Positions 1-10,416 of a stretch of 64,000 nt of DNA are shown in pieces. Origin of the DNA: Epiperipatus broadwayi (taxonomy: Eukaryota; Onychophora; Udeonychophora; Euonychophora; Peripatidae); assembly GCA_028023455.1 (NCBI GenBank), contig JAQFVV010006208.1:10808984-10872983 (forward strand). The letters run 5' to 3'. The position numbers and the translations under genes are program-made. The number at the start of each line of letters is the position of its first letter. Position 1 is the stretch's first letter. Under the pieces are notes generated by a model. The model saw nothing but the letters and a program-made list of their open reading frames with translations, made no database searches and was not told where the DNA came from.

Positions 1-148
1 TAATCAATGGATGCCAGAAGCTTTGTGAATAAAATTCCTATCTAATGCCTACTCATCCAATATCCCCAGACTAGTTTGTGCCTTGTTTAATAACAATTAT
101 GTGCTAGTATAAGAGATAGTGATCATGTGATGTTTAGTGGTTTAATAC
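1..148. mobile_element. PAL-A fragment (truncated by window edge)
   Basis: Partial copy of the palindromic PAL-A family. It carries the left-arm stretch that in other copies reads ATGGATGCCAGAAG...CATCCAATATCCCCAGACTAG, then jumps to the family's terminal motif GATCATGTGATGTTTAGTGG. The HHR region is missing. The element may continue outside the window. Confidence 0.7.
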
Positions 149-1079
149 TTAACACTTGTTATTAAAAAGAAATAATGCTGCATGTAATTCATAGAAAGAA
201 ATCCTCTCCTTAGTTCTGAGAACATACTCTCCAATGTGTGATGTTCAGAATGTGTGGCAGTAGAAGCAAATGAATGTGTGTGTATAAAGTGAGCCTTATT
301 TAATCAACTATTCATTTCATCTCATTCTGTTTCTCCTCATTCTGCTTTATCTACTTCCCTGTATTTAATTACCATTACAATATATCTTCAGTATATGACT
401 CATTTTAGTACCTTTGTTAATTTGGTGCCATGATCTGTCCTTGGAAGATTATATAATATTCAAGCATTCAAATTCCAAATTAATCAAAATAGTTCCATTC
501 AATTTATCAAATGAAGAATTTTTTATACTTAACTAAATTAGAAATTTATGAGTTCATATCTCTACTACTGCATTAAATATTTCAGGGCAATGCCCTATAA
601 CCCTTAGAATCTCATAGTGCAGGGCACTATACTAAGTGAATTTTTTATTACATAACTTTGGTGCTTGGACTAAAAATGGTGCATTTTACACAGTACAAAT
701 TTACGCAAATTTAGTGTCTGTGAAAGAGTCATGTAATGTTTGATCTACTTGTAGTGGGAGCATAACAAATCCATTAATTGATCAAACAGATTTTTTTTTC
801 ACGTTTGGAATCAATCCAAAATTTTTATAGATCTTGAGTCTATCACTCTATGTCTCAGTAAACCATACAAAGTATAAAAATGGATGATATCAGTTGGAAT
901 GTGTTAAAAATATCATGATAATAATAAACTGTCACTCTAAAATGGGTGTGGCCATTCCAAATCCAAGAAAGGATAAAGAATAAAAAGGAAAGAGAGAGAA
1001 AAACCCCACTCTAGAAATGAGTTTGCAATGATTGTACAAATCAAACTGTTAACCACAAATACATCCACATATAAAACAT
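149..1079. other. AT-rich DNA, no feature recognised
   Basis: Only short interrupted reading frames and low-complexity AT-rich DNA are seen. Nothing here matches the repeat families found elsewhere in the window. Confidence 0.5.
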
Positions 1080-1830
1080 GGTCTAACCACAAATGGTCCA
1101 TTTTTTTTACTTGATATTTTACCATATTCCCTTTTAATTTTATCAGCAGGAACATATTTTTTCTAAAGTACTTCAATGACATGTGTAATTGCAGATCTCC
1201 AATGCATTCTATTCTCTTCCATATTCACACAATTGACATTGCACTCATTTAGAATGTCTTTGAGGTAATCCTAATAAAATATATGGGTCTACTTCTCCTA
1301 TGAAACCCATGCTCACGTTTACCACAAAGCACCCTTTTAGAAAGTTTTAAATTGTTCATTCATTTTACATATCCAATCCAATGAAGGTATGGTTTTATAA
1401 TATTGAACTGAGCAGTACCACATCCATCAATCTGAAGAACATATTGATTGGTTTTATAATCTTGCCATTATATTGATAAAATTTTATGGTGTATCTTTTA
1501 ACAAAAACTTTTTTAATGCCTCTATATTGTGCCAAAAAGGTGTCCAAGTTTTGTGTATATATATAATAAATTAGGCAAAATGGCAGTTCTATATAAAAAA
1601 AATTCTAATGCCTTTATATTGCATCAATAGGATGTCCAAGTTTCACATCCATACAATGAATTAGATAAAATCACATCCAGTTAACTTACTTGTGTTAGTT
1701 GTTTCCCTATGATGGAATACTCAATCTTTAATTTGTTAAAAACAGCAGCTGCACATTGGAGTCTATGTTGGAGCTCATTATCTAAGTCCACCTTTCCAAT
1801 TTTTAAAACTAGCTTGAGTAATCAGTGGAT
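1080..1830 (-). pseudogene. LINE-2 relic: C-terminal part of a non-LTR reverse transcriptase
   Basis: Reading the minus strand with several stops and frame changes gives blocks typical of the region after the RT domain of endonuclease-type LINEs. From about 1780 down to 1640 it reads LQCAAAVFNKLKIEYSI, then SLYGCETWT, followed by an IKALEFF-like block. A block like WQDYKT and a WIGYVK-like block (for WxGHVxRM) lie toward 1400. The LYGCETWT segment occurs twice, at about 1590-1660 and 1505-1570, so the relic has an internal duplication. The same family is found at 44644-45500 and 47330-49870. It is clearly dead; I cannot assign the clade. Confidence 0.6.
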
Positions 1831-1924
1831 TTCAAATGATAGCTCTATATCCATATGTGAATATAACATACCAATAAATAGAGTAAATTATTTACATGTG
1901 AACCAACTATTATCAGTATAAACA

Positions 1925-2030
1925 GATGGGGATTTTATGCACAAGATTTTTGGCATCCATTGATTACTCTGGCTGGCACAGGGTGGGACTATTGTATGGA
2001 GAGTTTTGCCTATTTATTATCAGTATAGTA
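1925..2030 (+). mobile_element. PAL-A right-arm fragment
   Basis: Matches the right arm of PAL-A: GATGGGGATTTTATGCACAAG, then CATCCATTGATTACTCTGG, and the end TATGGAGAGTTTTGCCT. It lacks the HHR and the left arm. Confidence 0.7.
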
Positions 2031-2760
2031 AAAAGATATAATATTATCTGATATAAAATAATTACTTAATCATACACTAAATGACTTTGGAATACAGTGA
2101 ATCAATTAAGATAGCAAAAGCAATTGGAAAAGTTATCTGATGCTTTACAGATAGGTTAATCTTTTTAAAAGTCGTTTTTTAGCATTCAAATTTGTTGAAC
2201 TAATGATTAACTCAGAATCTTCTATATCAGAAAACCTAATGTCTAAAATAATAAGAAAAAAGAAAAAAAAATCTCCAGATGCTACATTTATAAATAAATA
2301 AAAAATATTATAAGCAAACAAAAATTATATTTATGTGAATTAAATAATGTAAAATATTTCAGCTCAGATATTTTCATTAGTAAAATATATTTGTTTCCAA
2401 TTGTAAAAAAACTAAATATTTAGACATCAAGAAAGCTGATTAAAATAAGAATTGTTCCTGTTTCAGAAATAAAAATATCATTATAAATAATGAGATTGAT
2501 AATCTGAATCTAAAAATTTTCATGGTATGTGAAGATAATTAAAATATTATAGCAATATTAAGATAGAGAAAAAAATTAATGGCTAATAAAGGGGGGGGGG
2601 CACCATTAAAACAGAATATTATTCTACCATTCTATATAAGCAAAGTTATGGCTTTTTAAATAAAATTAAAAAAATATATATTAAATGCTCTTATTTACAG
2701 TGCACTAAAAATCAAAAAAAATGTTTTTTCAACAATAATTGTTTTTTTTAGATTTAATGG
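2031..2760. other. AT-rich DNA, no feature recognised
   Basis: Contains a run of ten G at 2590-2599 and otherwise only AT-rich sequence. No repeat family or reading frame is recognised. Confidence 0.5.
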
Positions 2761-2762
2761 TG

Positions 2763-2763
<1 letters not shown>

Positions 2764-2794
<31 letters not shown>

Positions 2795-2880
2795 CATACA
2801 TACATACGTACGTACGTACGTACATACATACGCACACATGTGCACACACACATACGCACATACAGACAGAGAGACATACA
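2764..2880. repeat. TACA/TACG tetranucleotide microsatellite
   Basis: Long run of TACA units, drifting to TACG units at 2807-2822 and then to CACA/CATA motifs. The 112-codon frame read on the minus strand across it is a microsatellite artefact. Confidence 0.95.
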
Positions 2881-3523
2881 TACATTTCTAATCTTTGTAT
2901 TTCATCAAAGAATGTAAACACCGAAACTTCTGACAAATTTAAATGATAAATTTGTACACAAAAATTATAAAAACACATTATGATGCTAAATAAAAACAAG
3001 TAGCTGTGAGTTTTTAAAATGGCACTTTGTGCCAACAGACACACACCTCCATTCACACAAGATATTGCATTCAGCCATTGCAAGCATGACAAGCAATTCC
3101 CAAAATTAGTTAAAATTAAAAAATACTATTTATATTAATTCTGACATGAAATTTAAAAATGGACACAAAGAAGTTGATGCTTCCATTTGCATTCTGGATG
3201 ATATTAAAAAAACAAGTCCACCTCATTGGTTCTGTTCTAATAAAAGTTTACTAATATTTTTTCTGTTTTTTACAAAATTAATGTAGTTAGACATTTCTCA
3301 ATCAAGACCTCATGCAGCTGCTATATTTCAAAAACATATGCTTTAACTCTCCACGTTTTAAACATCTGAGCTATATGTGCATTTGTTTGTTTTTTATCTG
3401 TCCATTTTTTATTTCTCTGCCATAATTAATAGATGTAGTATTTTTTTTCTTTTTTCTTGCTTTACTATTCATTTTGTAGTTAATATACTTATTTTTTGTT
3501 ATGCTTAATATACTTATGTAAAG

Positions 3524-3942
3524 ATTAAGCCAATGCACATGCACTTTAAAGATAAATTATAAATGAATAATCTTGATTTTTCCAGACACGATATAGTATT
3601 TTAGAAAGAATGGAATGAATCCACCCACTCTTTCGACCCAAACATTTATGCATGCACAAATCTTAAGCATGTAGGAATGAGAGTGTGAAGGTGTTAAACG
3701 ATCACTTTAAATTACATTTGTTATGTTTGAACGAATGACACTTGCAAAACATTTTAAAGTGATCATTTAACACCTTCACACTCTCATTTCCACATGCTTA
3801 AGAATTGCCCATACATAAACGTTTGGGTTGAAAGAATGGGTGGATTCATTCCATTCTTTCTAAAATACTATATCTTGTGTCTGGAAAAATCGAGAGTATT
3901 CATTTATAATTTATCTTTAAAGTGCATGTGCATTGGCTTAAT
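3524..3942. mobile_element. Foldback element with ~188-bp arms
   Basis: Two near-perfect inverted arms (3524-3711 and 3753-3942) are separated by a loop of about 41 bp. The outer ends are ATTAAGCCAATGCAC and GTGCATTGGCTTAAT. There is no coding capacity and no clear TSD. The arms match across almost their whole length, which suggests a fairly recent non-autonomous foldback or MITE. No HHR core was found in it. Confidence 0.85.
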
Positions 3943-4379
3943 TGCTAATATCACTATTACATAAAAAACTTAGCGCTATATAAAATAATATCTCATTATA
4001 TACTTATTTAAGTAATTGAATAGATGTTTTTTATTTTATTTTTCCTTATGTAATATTATTTTTTGATAATTTTGCTTTAGTGTCCATTTTGTAATTTCAT
4101 GACAAAATTAATATATGTAGTATTTTTTAATTTTAAAATAAAATTTGAGAATTGCTGGCTGTGTTTGCATTGGCAGAATGTTGTACTTTGTACAGAGAGG
4201 GGAGGATGGCTTTGATGGCATGAAGTGCTGTTTTAAACAGTCTCAGCTACCTGCTTTTATTTAGTATCATAATATGTTTTTATTATTTTTAGGTACAATA
4301 TATGTTTTTTTGTATTGTTAAAAATGTTCTTTTTCAGATTTAGTTTAGTGCAATTAATGTTACGTATTAGAGATGCTAC

Positions 4380-4402
4380 ACCCTTTATATATATATATAT
4401 AT
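4380..4402. repeat. (TA)n microsatellite
   Basis: Short alternating TA run. Confidence 0.9.
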
Positions 4403-4598
4403 GTCAGTCTGCTAATAACTCTTTAAATCCTGCAAAAATGTCATGAAAATGTATACACATGATCCGTTTTGACAAATTTATTGCAGAAGATTATCAGAAG
4501 TTCCAGTCATACATGTTATTTGACAACATTGCAAAATTAGAAAGTTATCAGTGAACAATGTGAAAAGGAATAGCAGGTCTAATATGTAAGTACTGATT

Positions 4599-4714
4599 TA
4601 ACTTGAAATAAAAGCATGTAGGAAGGAAGTCCAGAAATTAATTAAGTCAATCCCTTGTTATGAAAAATAGGGATTTACTTAATTAATTTCTGCCCCCCAT
4701 GTGCTTTTAAGTTA
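4599..4714. mobile_element. Small palindromic (MITE-like) element
   Basis: Inverted arms of about 45-55 bp (left ending near 4654, right starting near 4670) contain AGAAATTAATTAAGT and ACTTAATTAATTTCT, with GCATGTAGG/CCCCATGTGC further out. The loop is about 15 bp. Confidence 0.65.
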
Positions 4715-5124
4715 AATATAAAAACTCCAATTGTAGTTGAAAACAATTATTTTTTTGCTTTTTAGTGCACAGTAAATAAAGCATGACCACAATTCATAAA
4801 CATAATCCACAACATATTAATTAAATTAGGCTTTGATTAGAACAAAATCAACTTTATTAACGACACTCTTAAATGGATAAACAGTGATTTCATGGCTCTG
4901 TTTGATAACATATTTTATACAATGAAACTGAAGGCCTATGTGGTTGTCATTTAGCAGAATAACAAATAGCATTGTATTAAATAAACTAGAGAAAACAGTT
5001 ATTTCCAAACATTTTGGCACAACTTTAATTCCATTATGTATATGCTATGTCAATGACAAGTCAATATATGATAACAAATAAATTATCATTAAAATATGTG
5101 ATAGCTGACAACTTTCATTGTTGG

Positions 5125-5430
5125 TGTGGACTATAGAGTACAAAGATGCACTCAAAGAAATAAAATTCTTAGATATCTATATACAACAATCCAATAATGA
5201 AAAATTATAAAATGGTCACAAAACCTTTCAATATCAACAGTGCTAATCACCCTCATTTGCAGATCCCCACCTCACATAAATTAATTGGCTTCAAGTGTTT
5301 ACAGAAATCAAAAGCTTTGCAAGTTCAAGACAGACAAAAAACTAATATTGAAAATTACATCAATGGCTTTGTCAATGTACGTTATGATCAAAATTGTGAT
5401 CTCTCAAATTTTTTTATCCCACAATAAACT
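5125..5430 (+). pseudogene. Possible Penelope-like RT C-terminal fragment
   Basis: The plus frame reads EIKFLDIYIQQSNNEKLYKM, then KPFNINSANHPHL, open to a stop at 5425. An (I/V)xFLD(L/I)xI motif followed by KPxN and xxHP is the usual layout just after the palm domain in Penelope-like and related RTs. No YxDD motif is visible upstream, so only a fragment survives. The assignment rests on motif memory. An opposed fragment of a similar RT lies at 5560-5700. Confidence 0.4.
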
Positions 5431-5559
5431 CCAGACCATAACAATAACAACCCATGGATCAGCATTCCATTTATATCTAGTGTGTCACAAAGATGAAAGA
5501 TAATTTACTGCAAGTCATTTAATGTTAGCCTCAGAACCTCTTGTAATATAAATCAGTTG

Positions 5560-5700
5560 TTAAACAACAATAAAGACAAGTTTTCAATCAGGCTCTCCAA
5601 ATACTCTACAAAATCAATTGCAATGAGTTCACTTGCAATGTTAGTTACTACAGGGGATCCCACACCAATAGTGACACTAGGTAGTTTAGCACAATATATA
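5560..5700 (-). pseudogene. Possible Penelope-like RT palm fragment
   Basis: The minus frame reads GVGSPVVTNIASELIAIDF then VEYLESL. This fits the (M)GSPVxPxxANIxMxxxE block that precedes the YxDD motif in Penelope-like RTs. It is truncated upstream by the (TA)n tract. It is opposite in orientation to the FLD fragment at 5125-5430, as expected if two truncated copies, or one inverted copy, are present. Confidence 0.4.
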
Positions 5701-5705
5701 GATCG

Positions 5706-5707
<2 letters not shown>

Positions 5708-5754
<47 letters not shown>
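5708..5754. repeat. (TA)n microsatellite
   Basis: Uninterrupted TA repeat of about 47 bp; it creates spurious frames on both strands. Confidence 0.95.
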
Positions 5755-5757
<3 letters not shown>

Positions 5758-5829
5758 AACATGATTGAAATCCGATTAAGTTTTAATCTTCACTAAACTT
5801 AATTTTGTTTAAACATTTAATGTTTAAAT

Positions 5830-7775
5830 TTTTATTATTATTTAAAAAACAAATACGTGTATCAAAATACACAAGCGTTTATATGTAAAACGCTTCATTT
5901 CAATGTTTATCGATTTATTTTAAAATAGTTTTCATATACCGCTTGTTTTTACTTTAAATCAATTAATTGAAAAACAAGCAACCTAGCTAATTACATTCCT
6001 GTGGCTTTTATTTTAATAGCGGAGATTTGATTTTTATGTAGTTGTTTTCATTTCAATAATCCCTGCGTAGAATTCTTAGATAGATTGAGCGGGAGATTAA
6101 CATTTGCCCTGCCTAAGGCATAGAAATTGGACAACAAGGAAAGTGTTTCACGGGAAATGGAGCAACATATAAATAGCCCTGAAAATTTGGAGAGAGGAAT
6201 TCATTATTCATCACTAGACAAGCTGTTTCTCAAGTGAAAGTTTATATCAGCGTGGACATTTAAATTCTTAAAGGACATCAGCTGTTATTAAATACTTTTG
6301 CTTGCAACAAGATGAAAAATTCTATATGTGTTGTCACCACCCGAATGGCTTGCTAACTCAACAAAAGACGGATCCCTGACTTCCAAGTTTGCTCCAGTAA
6401 TGCCTTAAACCCCTAAAAGAAGCTGGAACCTCTTTACATCTAACTTGCCATGGTCTAAAGAACTTAAAATGAACTTAAGTAAAAGTGCGCACTCTATGTG
6501 AACATTGCTTTTACCGAAAGGTAACTATTTTCTTTTTATTCTTTCCAGGGTAAATTAATTCTCATTAAATCTCCGCTCAGTCTAATCATAAAAGTCTGTA
6601 TTCGTAAACTTTAAGTAATATTTATATTCACATTTAATCTTTATTGCGTTTTCTTGTATTGTTGTAATGGGTTTTGGAATCTTAGTTTTAAGATTCCCAA
6701 TTTGCTTTCAATTTTGTATATTGGAGAGTGATGAATGAGTATTTATATTTTATGCCTCACTTTTTATAAATGCTTTAGCAGTCGTGCATTTTAAATGCTT
6801 ACCTGTAATTATATTTAGTATTCAATAATTAATTTGTAAACACTGTGTTTGCGCTTTCGCAAACCTCCGAAAATCTTTTGGCTGGCGACTTTATCATCTA
6901 ATTTACCGCAGGTGGAGATTTCGTTTTTAATATCTCTAAAAGTGGAAATTAGAATTGTGTTTTTCTTTGTAATTTTATAAGTCGTCAGCAGGAAGATAAA
7001 ATTTATCCTTTCTTAAATTACAGGTGAGCAATACTTTCGTTCTGCTAGAGTATTTAAACTTTTAATATTTCGTACTCATATGCACTCTCTGATAAATTTC
7101 TGTTTGTATTTATTATTTGTGCTTTAAATTTATAAGAGCGTGTACTCAGAATTTGTTTGTAAGTTTATTTTCTTTAAATGCTGGGCAGACGTAACTGTTT
7201 TTATAATTATTTACTTGTCCCTTATTGAGACCTTTAATTATTAATTTTAAAGTAATTTTCGCCAATCATTTGGCTGGGATTCACCAGTTTTTAATAGTTT
7301 TACTTCCTTTCAATCTTATTTTTCAGTTGTTCTTGAGGTGGATCAATCACCGTTATTTTAAACATAGTAATAGGTATAAGGACATTCGAGGTCTGACCAT
7401 GTTTAGATCTCGAAAAGCTCATCGGCACTGGCTTCTTTGATCTATTTCAAGGACGTATTGTTTGAATATCTGAAAGTGAGAACCAATGTTAAGATGAATC
7501 CTCTGCTGAATGAAATTTACATCCTCCCTTTTATAATTCATTTATTAGAAGATCAGTCGGTCTGTCATAGCTTTACATTTAGTCTTTCTGGTACACGCCT
7601 GAACTAATCATATTTGCTAACTTATAAACTGTTCTTATAAGTTAATTTTCTCTTAATAAAATTTTATTAAATATGTTTAAACTTAATTTGGCTGACATTT
7701 GTCTTTGTGCTTTTGTCTCAATTGTCTAAACAATTTAAGATCTCTTGTTTCTCCCGGAGTCTAGTCAGCGCAAAC
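5830..7775 (+). other. LTR- or promoter-like tract with TATA box
   Basis: About 1.9 kb of slightly less AT-rich, less repetitive DNA. TATAAATAG at 6168-6176 is followed by a leader of moderate GC content that runs past possible 5' splice sites (for example AAAGGTAACT near 6518). No long frame is present; the 71-codon frame at 7225-7440 resembles nothing I know. The layout (AT-rich upstream, TATA box, leader) resembles a long LTR or a stray promoter. A similar layout occurs at 16860-19090, but I could not align the two by eye. Confidence 0.25.
6168..6176 (+). promoter_or_regulatory. TATA-box-like element
   Basis: TATAAATAG at the start of the moderate-GC leader in the LTR/promoter-like tract. 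No transcription evidence is available. Confidence 0.3.
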
Positions 7776-7815
7776 CATCATCATCATCTATTCTGATCAC
7801 AGTAAACAAATTTTC

Positions 7816-8376
7816 CAGACACATAGTGGTCTGGTGGCGCCCTCTGTATCAGAATGGATGGAGTGTCTGGTAGAATATATATATAAAATCCTGCAAATAT
7901 AGATCCCATTATAAAATTGCCATTCCTAGAACATGAAATTGTTACACAGCACAATTTCGATCCACTCAACTTCAGAGTAGCTTGTGCTCAATGCAATAAT
8001 CAAAAAATAAAATTTAAGAAACCATGATTTATCACTAACAACAACCTACATGATAAATAAAATGGATTTATATGTTGCTTTATCTTGCACATGGAATATG
8101 TAAATCTTTCCATTTAAATACCAATTACTTTTAGATATTAATTCTCTGTTTCTCTCTCTCATAAATTTTATTTTATTTAGTGCTATGAAATTTTCTGCCT
8201 GATTAAAAGCAGTGCTAAGCTGTAGTTCATTTGCAGTCTTGCTAATCTTTCTTTTGTAGTGAATCATACTCTGTATTGAAATTATCACTATTTATGTTTA
8301 ACTTTTTAATATTGTCACAGTAAATAAAAATATAAAACTATATTATATTTTAAATTAACTTGACACTTATAGTTTA
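7816..8376. other. Mostly featureless; one short hairpin
   Basis: CCAGACAC near 7816 and GTGTCTGG near 7862 form a small inverted pair around a GC-richer core containing GGTGGCGCC. The rest is AT-rich with no recognised feature. Confidence 0.35.
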
Positions 8377-8400
8377 TATACAATATATATATATATATAT
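8377..8400. repeat. (TA)n microsatellite
   Basis: Alternating TA run of about 20 bp. Confidence 0.85.
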
Positions 8401-8589
8401 CATTAGATGCTTCTGCAATAAATTAATATAAATATTCATTATCTATATATCATATTTAGTATGTGCACATAATTATATATCTATAATAAAATAATATGTA
8501 ACTTAAAATATAAAGACCTTTCTATTTAAAAGGGTTTGACATTTTTTTCTTTTTATTTGAATGTTTGCTTATCAAAACTATATTATAAA

Positions 8590-9095
8590 CCAACTTTATT
8601 TTACTCTAACTTAAATCAAGATTTCAATTGAAACCAAACAAAATGTGCTCATTATTTAAAACATATTGAAGTTCTAATAATTTGTAAATTTGATATCAAA
8701 ATGTTTTAAATTTTCTCTGCTGAGTGGCCAAGATTTAAGAAATTATGTAATTTATTTAAAATATTATAGTGCCATATCACATTGGTAGTGATTGAAAAAA
8801 ATGCACCAAATTTTAACAAAGTATATTGAATTTAATTCTATTAAACCTCAATTTTAAATTATTATAACTTTACTCAAGTCTTCAATTGAAATCAAAAAAT
8901 CTCTATACTGCCCTCTTGTAGGTCTTAGATAAAATATATTAAAATTTTAACAATGTCTTAAATTTGATATGAAAATAAACATTTTCTCCACCAACTGAAC
9001 CAGATCTAATAAATAAGTTATCTCCCTAAAATATTATAATGTCCTGTCACTCTTGTAGTGGTTTTAAAAAATGTACCAAATTTTAACAAATTATA
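8590..9095. repeat. Diverged tandem duplication, period ~270 bp
   Basis: 8590-8826 and 8858-9095 align. Both carry a TTCAATTGAAA block, an AAATTTGATAT block, then AAAATATTATARTG and end in ACCAAATTTTAACAAA. The copies are clearly diverged. The second ends immediately before the LTR start at 9097. Confidence 0.7.
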
Positions 9096-9500
9096 ATGTA
9101 ACCCTTGTCATATCAATGATAAGGCTACATAATAATATTTTGAAAATAGTGTGTGCATGTTTATCTATATACATAAAATATTCATGTGTATGAAATTATT
9201 ATGCAAATAAAGATTATTTATTTTGTAAATATGCATGAATATATTCGATTAAATAATATCCTCTATTTTATAAGAGTAGATTATCTTATAAATGTATTTA
9301 GATGACAGTCCTAAAATTCTAGATTAAGTAAAAAGGGATTATATGCAAATGAAGCTCATGGTATACAAATGAGATGGATTTTTTTTCTCTCTTTCTCTTG
9401 TTGTTGTTGAAGAAGAAGGGGGAATTAGATAAATAGGTTAAATTAGAAAAGAGTGAGTTGATTTACAATTAATTGGATTTAATATCTCGTAAAGAAGTTA

Positions 9501-9711
9501 ATAAACATCACATGACCACCACTTCTTATGGTTGATATAACAAGGCTCCTCACTGATGAAGGCCACAAGCCAGAAACTAGTCTGGGGATATTGGATGAGT
9601 AGGCACTAAGTGTGGGATTTTATGCACAATACTTCTGGCATCCATTGATTACTCTTGCTTGCTATGTGTGGCAATACGTATAGTGAGTTTTGCATGTTTT
9701 AAATCATAAAA
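9501..9711 (+). mobile_element. PAL-A insertion inside the LTR, with 6-bp TSD
   Basis: Flanked by AAGTTA at 9495-9500 and 9712-9717. The other LTR copy, near 19673-19690, has the uninterrupted site. The element starts ATAAACATCACATGACCACC, carries a complete HHR motif at 9547-9588, and ends in the family right arm (GAGTTTTGCATGTTTTAA). Confidence 0.8.
9547..9588 (+). ncRNA. Hammerhead ribozyme motif of PAL-A
   Basis: Stem I pairs TCCTCA (9547-9552) with TGGGGA (9583-9588). The core CTGATGA is at 9553-9559. Stem II is GGC/GCC around a CACAA loop, and GAAA lies at 9573-9576. Stem III is minimal (AC/GT around TA), leaving the cleavage nucleotide C at 9582. This is a type I hammerhead layout with a very short stem III, like those known from Penelope-like elements. 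One deviation: A9560 and A9572 face each other where G-C is usual. Activity is not shown. Confidence 0.6.
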
Positions 9712-10060
9712 AAGTTATGAAAATATTTATTACATTAGGATAAATTTTCAGATATGGAGAGCTAGAAAGAAATGAATAGTACATTAGTTTCTATTCTAAG
9801 CATACTGTGCTGTTCTTCATACCAACTACCATAAGCTGCTAGAAAAGAAAGAAAATGAATTATGTAGATAAGTTGCCCAAAAAATGGCAGGATAATATAC
9901 TAACACCAGGCATAACTATGTTCAATACTTGTTTGATTAGCAATATATACTAAAATCATTGACAGAAGAAAAGATATCTAAAAGTAGATGAGAAAATTCA
10001 AGGTCTAAAATGGTAAGATATTTTGAAGGAAAGGAAATTCAATATACATATATTTTTAAT

Positions 10061-10395
10061 ATTTAATAAAAAGAAGAAAATAATACTGCATTATTAAAGA
10101 ATAAAAATATTTAAATTGAAAATATTCAAGGACTAACGTATCCTTTAATTCACATATACGAATATCAATAAAAGTATTGCAATAAAGACTGTATAAAGTA
10201 ATTTATATGGGTGTGTGTGAGAGAGAGGCTATAATAAAAAATTGTAGAAAATAAAAAATATGAACTTTTTAATATGATATTTGGCTTGAAAAGTTTATGC
10301 AAGAGGAAATCTACAAAATCAGACTATATATAGGGTATATGAGCACAGAATTCCACACGAACCACCACTCTTCAATCATGTACCCTATATATTAC
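10061..10395. other. Internal or unassigned DNA between LTR and LINE
   Basis: AT-rich; contains a short GTGTGTGAGAGAGAG run near 10210. No reading frame or repeat recognised. Confidence 0.4.
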
Positions 10396-10416
10396 ATATA
10401 TATATCATCATCATTA

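Larger units (their letters stand above)
9097..10060 (+). mobile_element. 5' LTR-like copy of a gag-type LTR retrotransposon
   Basis: It begins TGTAACCCTTGTCATA. The first ~60 bp match 16480-16556, which directly follows a polypurine tract. The remainder (about 9160-9495 and 9718-10060) matches 19345-20010 almost continuously. The two copies therefore behave as the LTR pair of one element spanning about 9.1-20.0 kb. This copy is interrupted at 9501-9711 by a PAL-A insertion. The exact 3' end is not resolved, and no primer-binding site was identified after 10060. Confidence 0.55.

Noticed and set aside
2754-3092. 112-codon minus-strand frame
   Set aside because: Two-thirds is a TACA microsatellite translated into Val/Cys/Met/Tyr repeats; no coding evidence.
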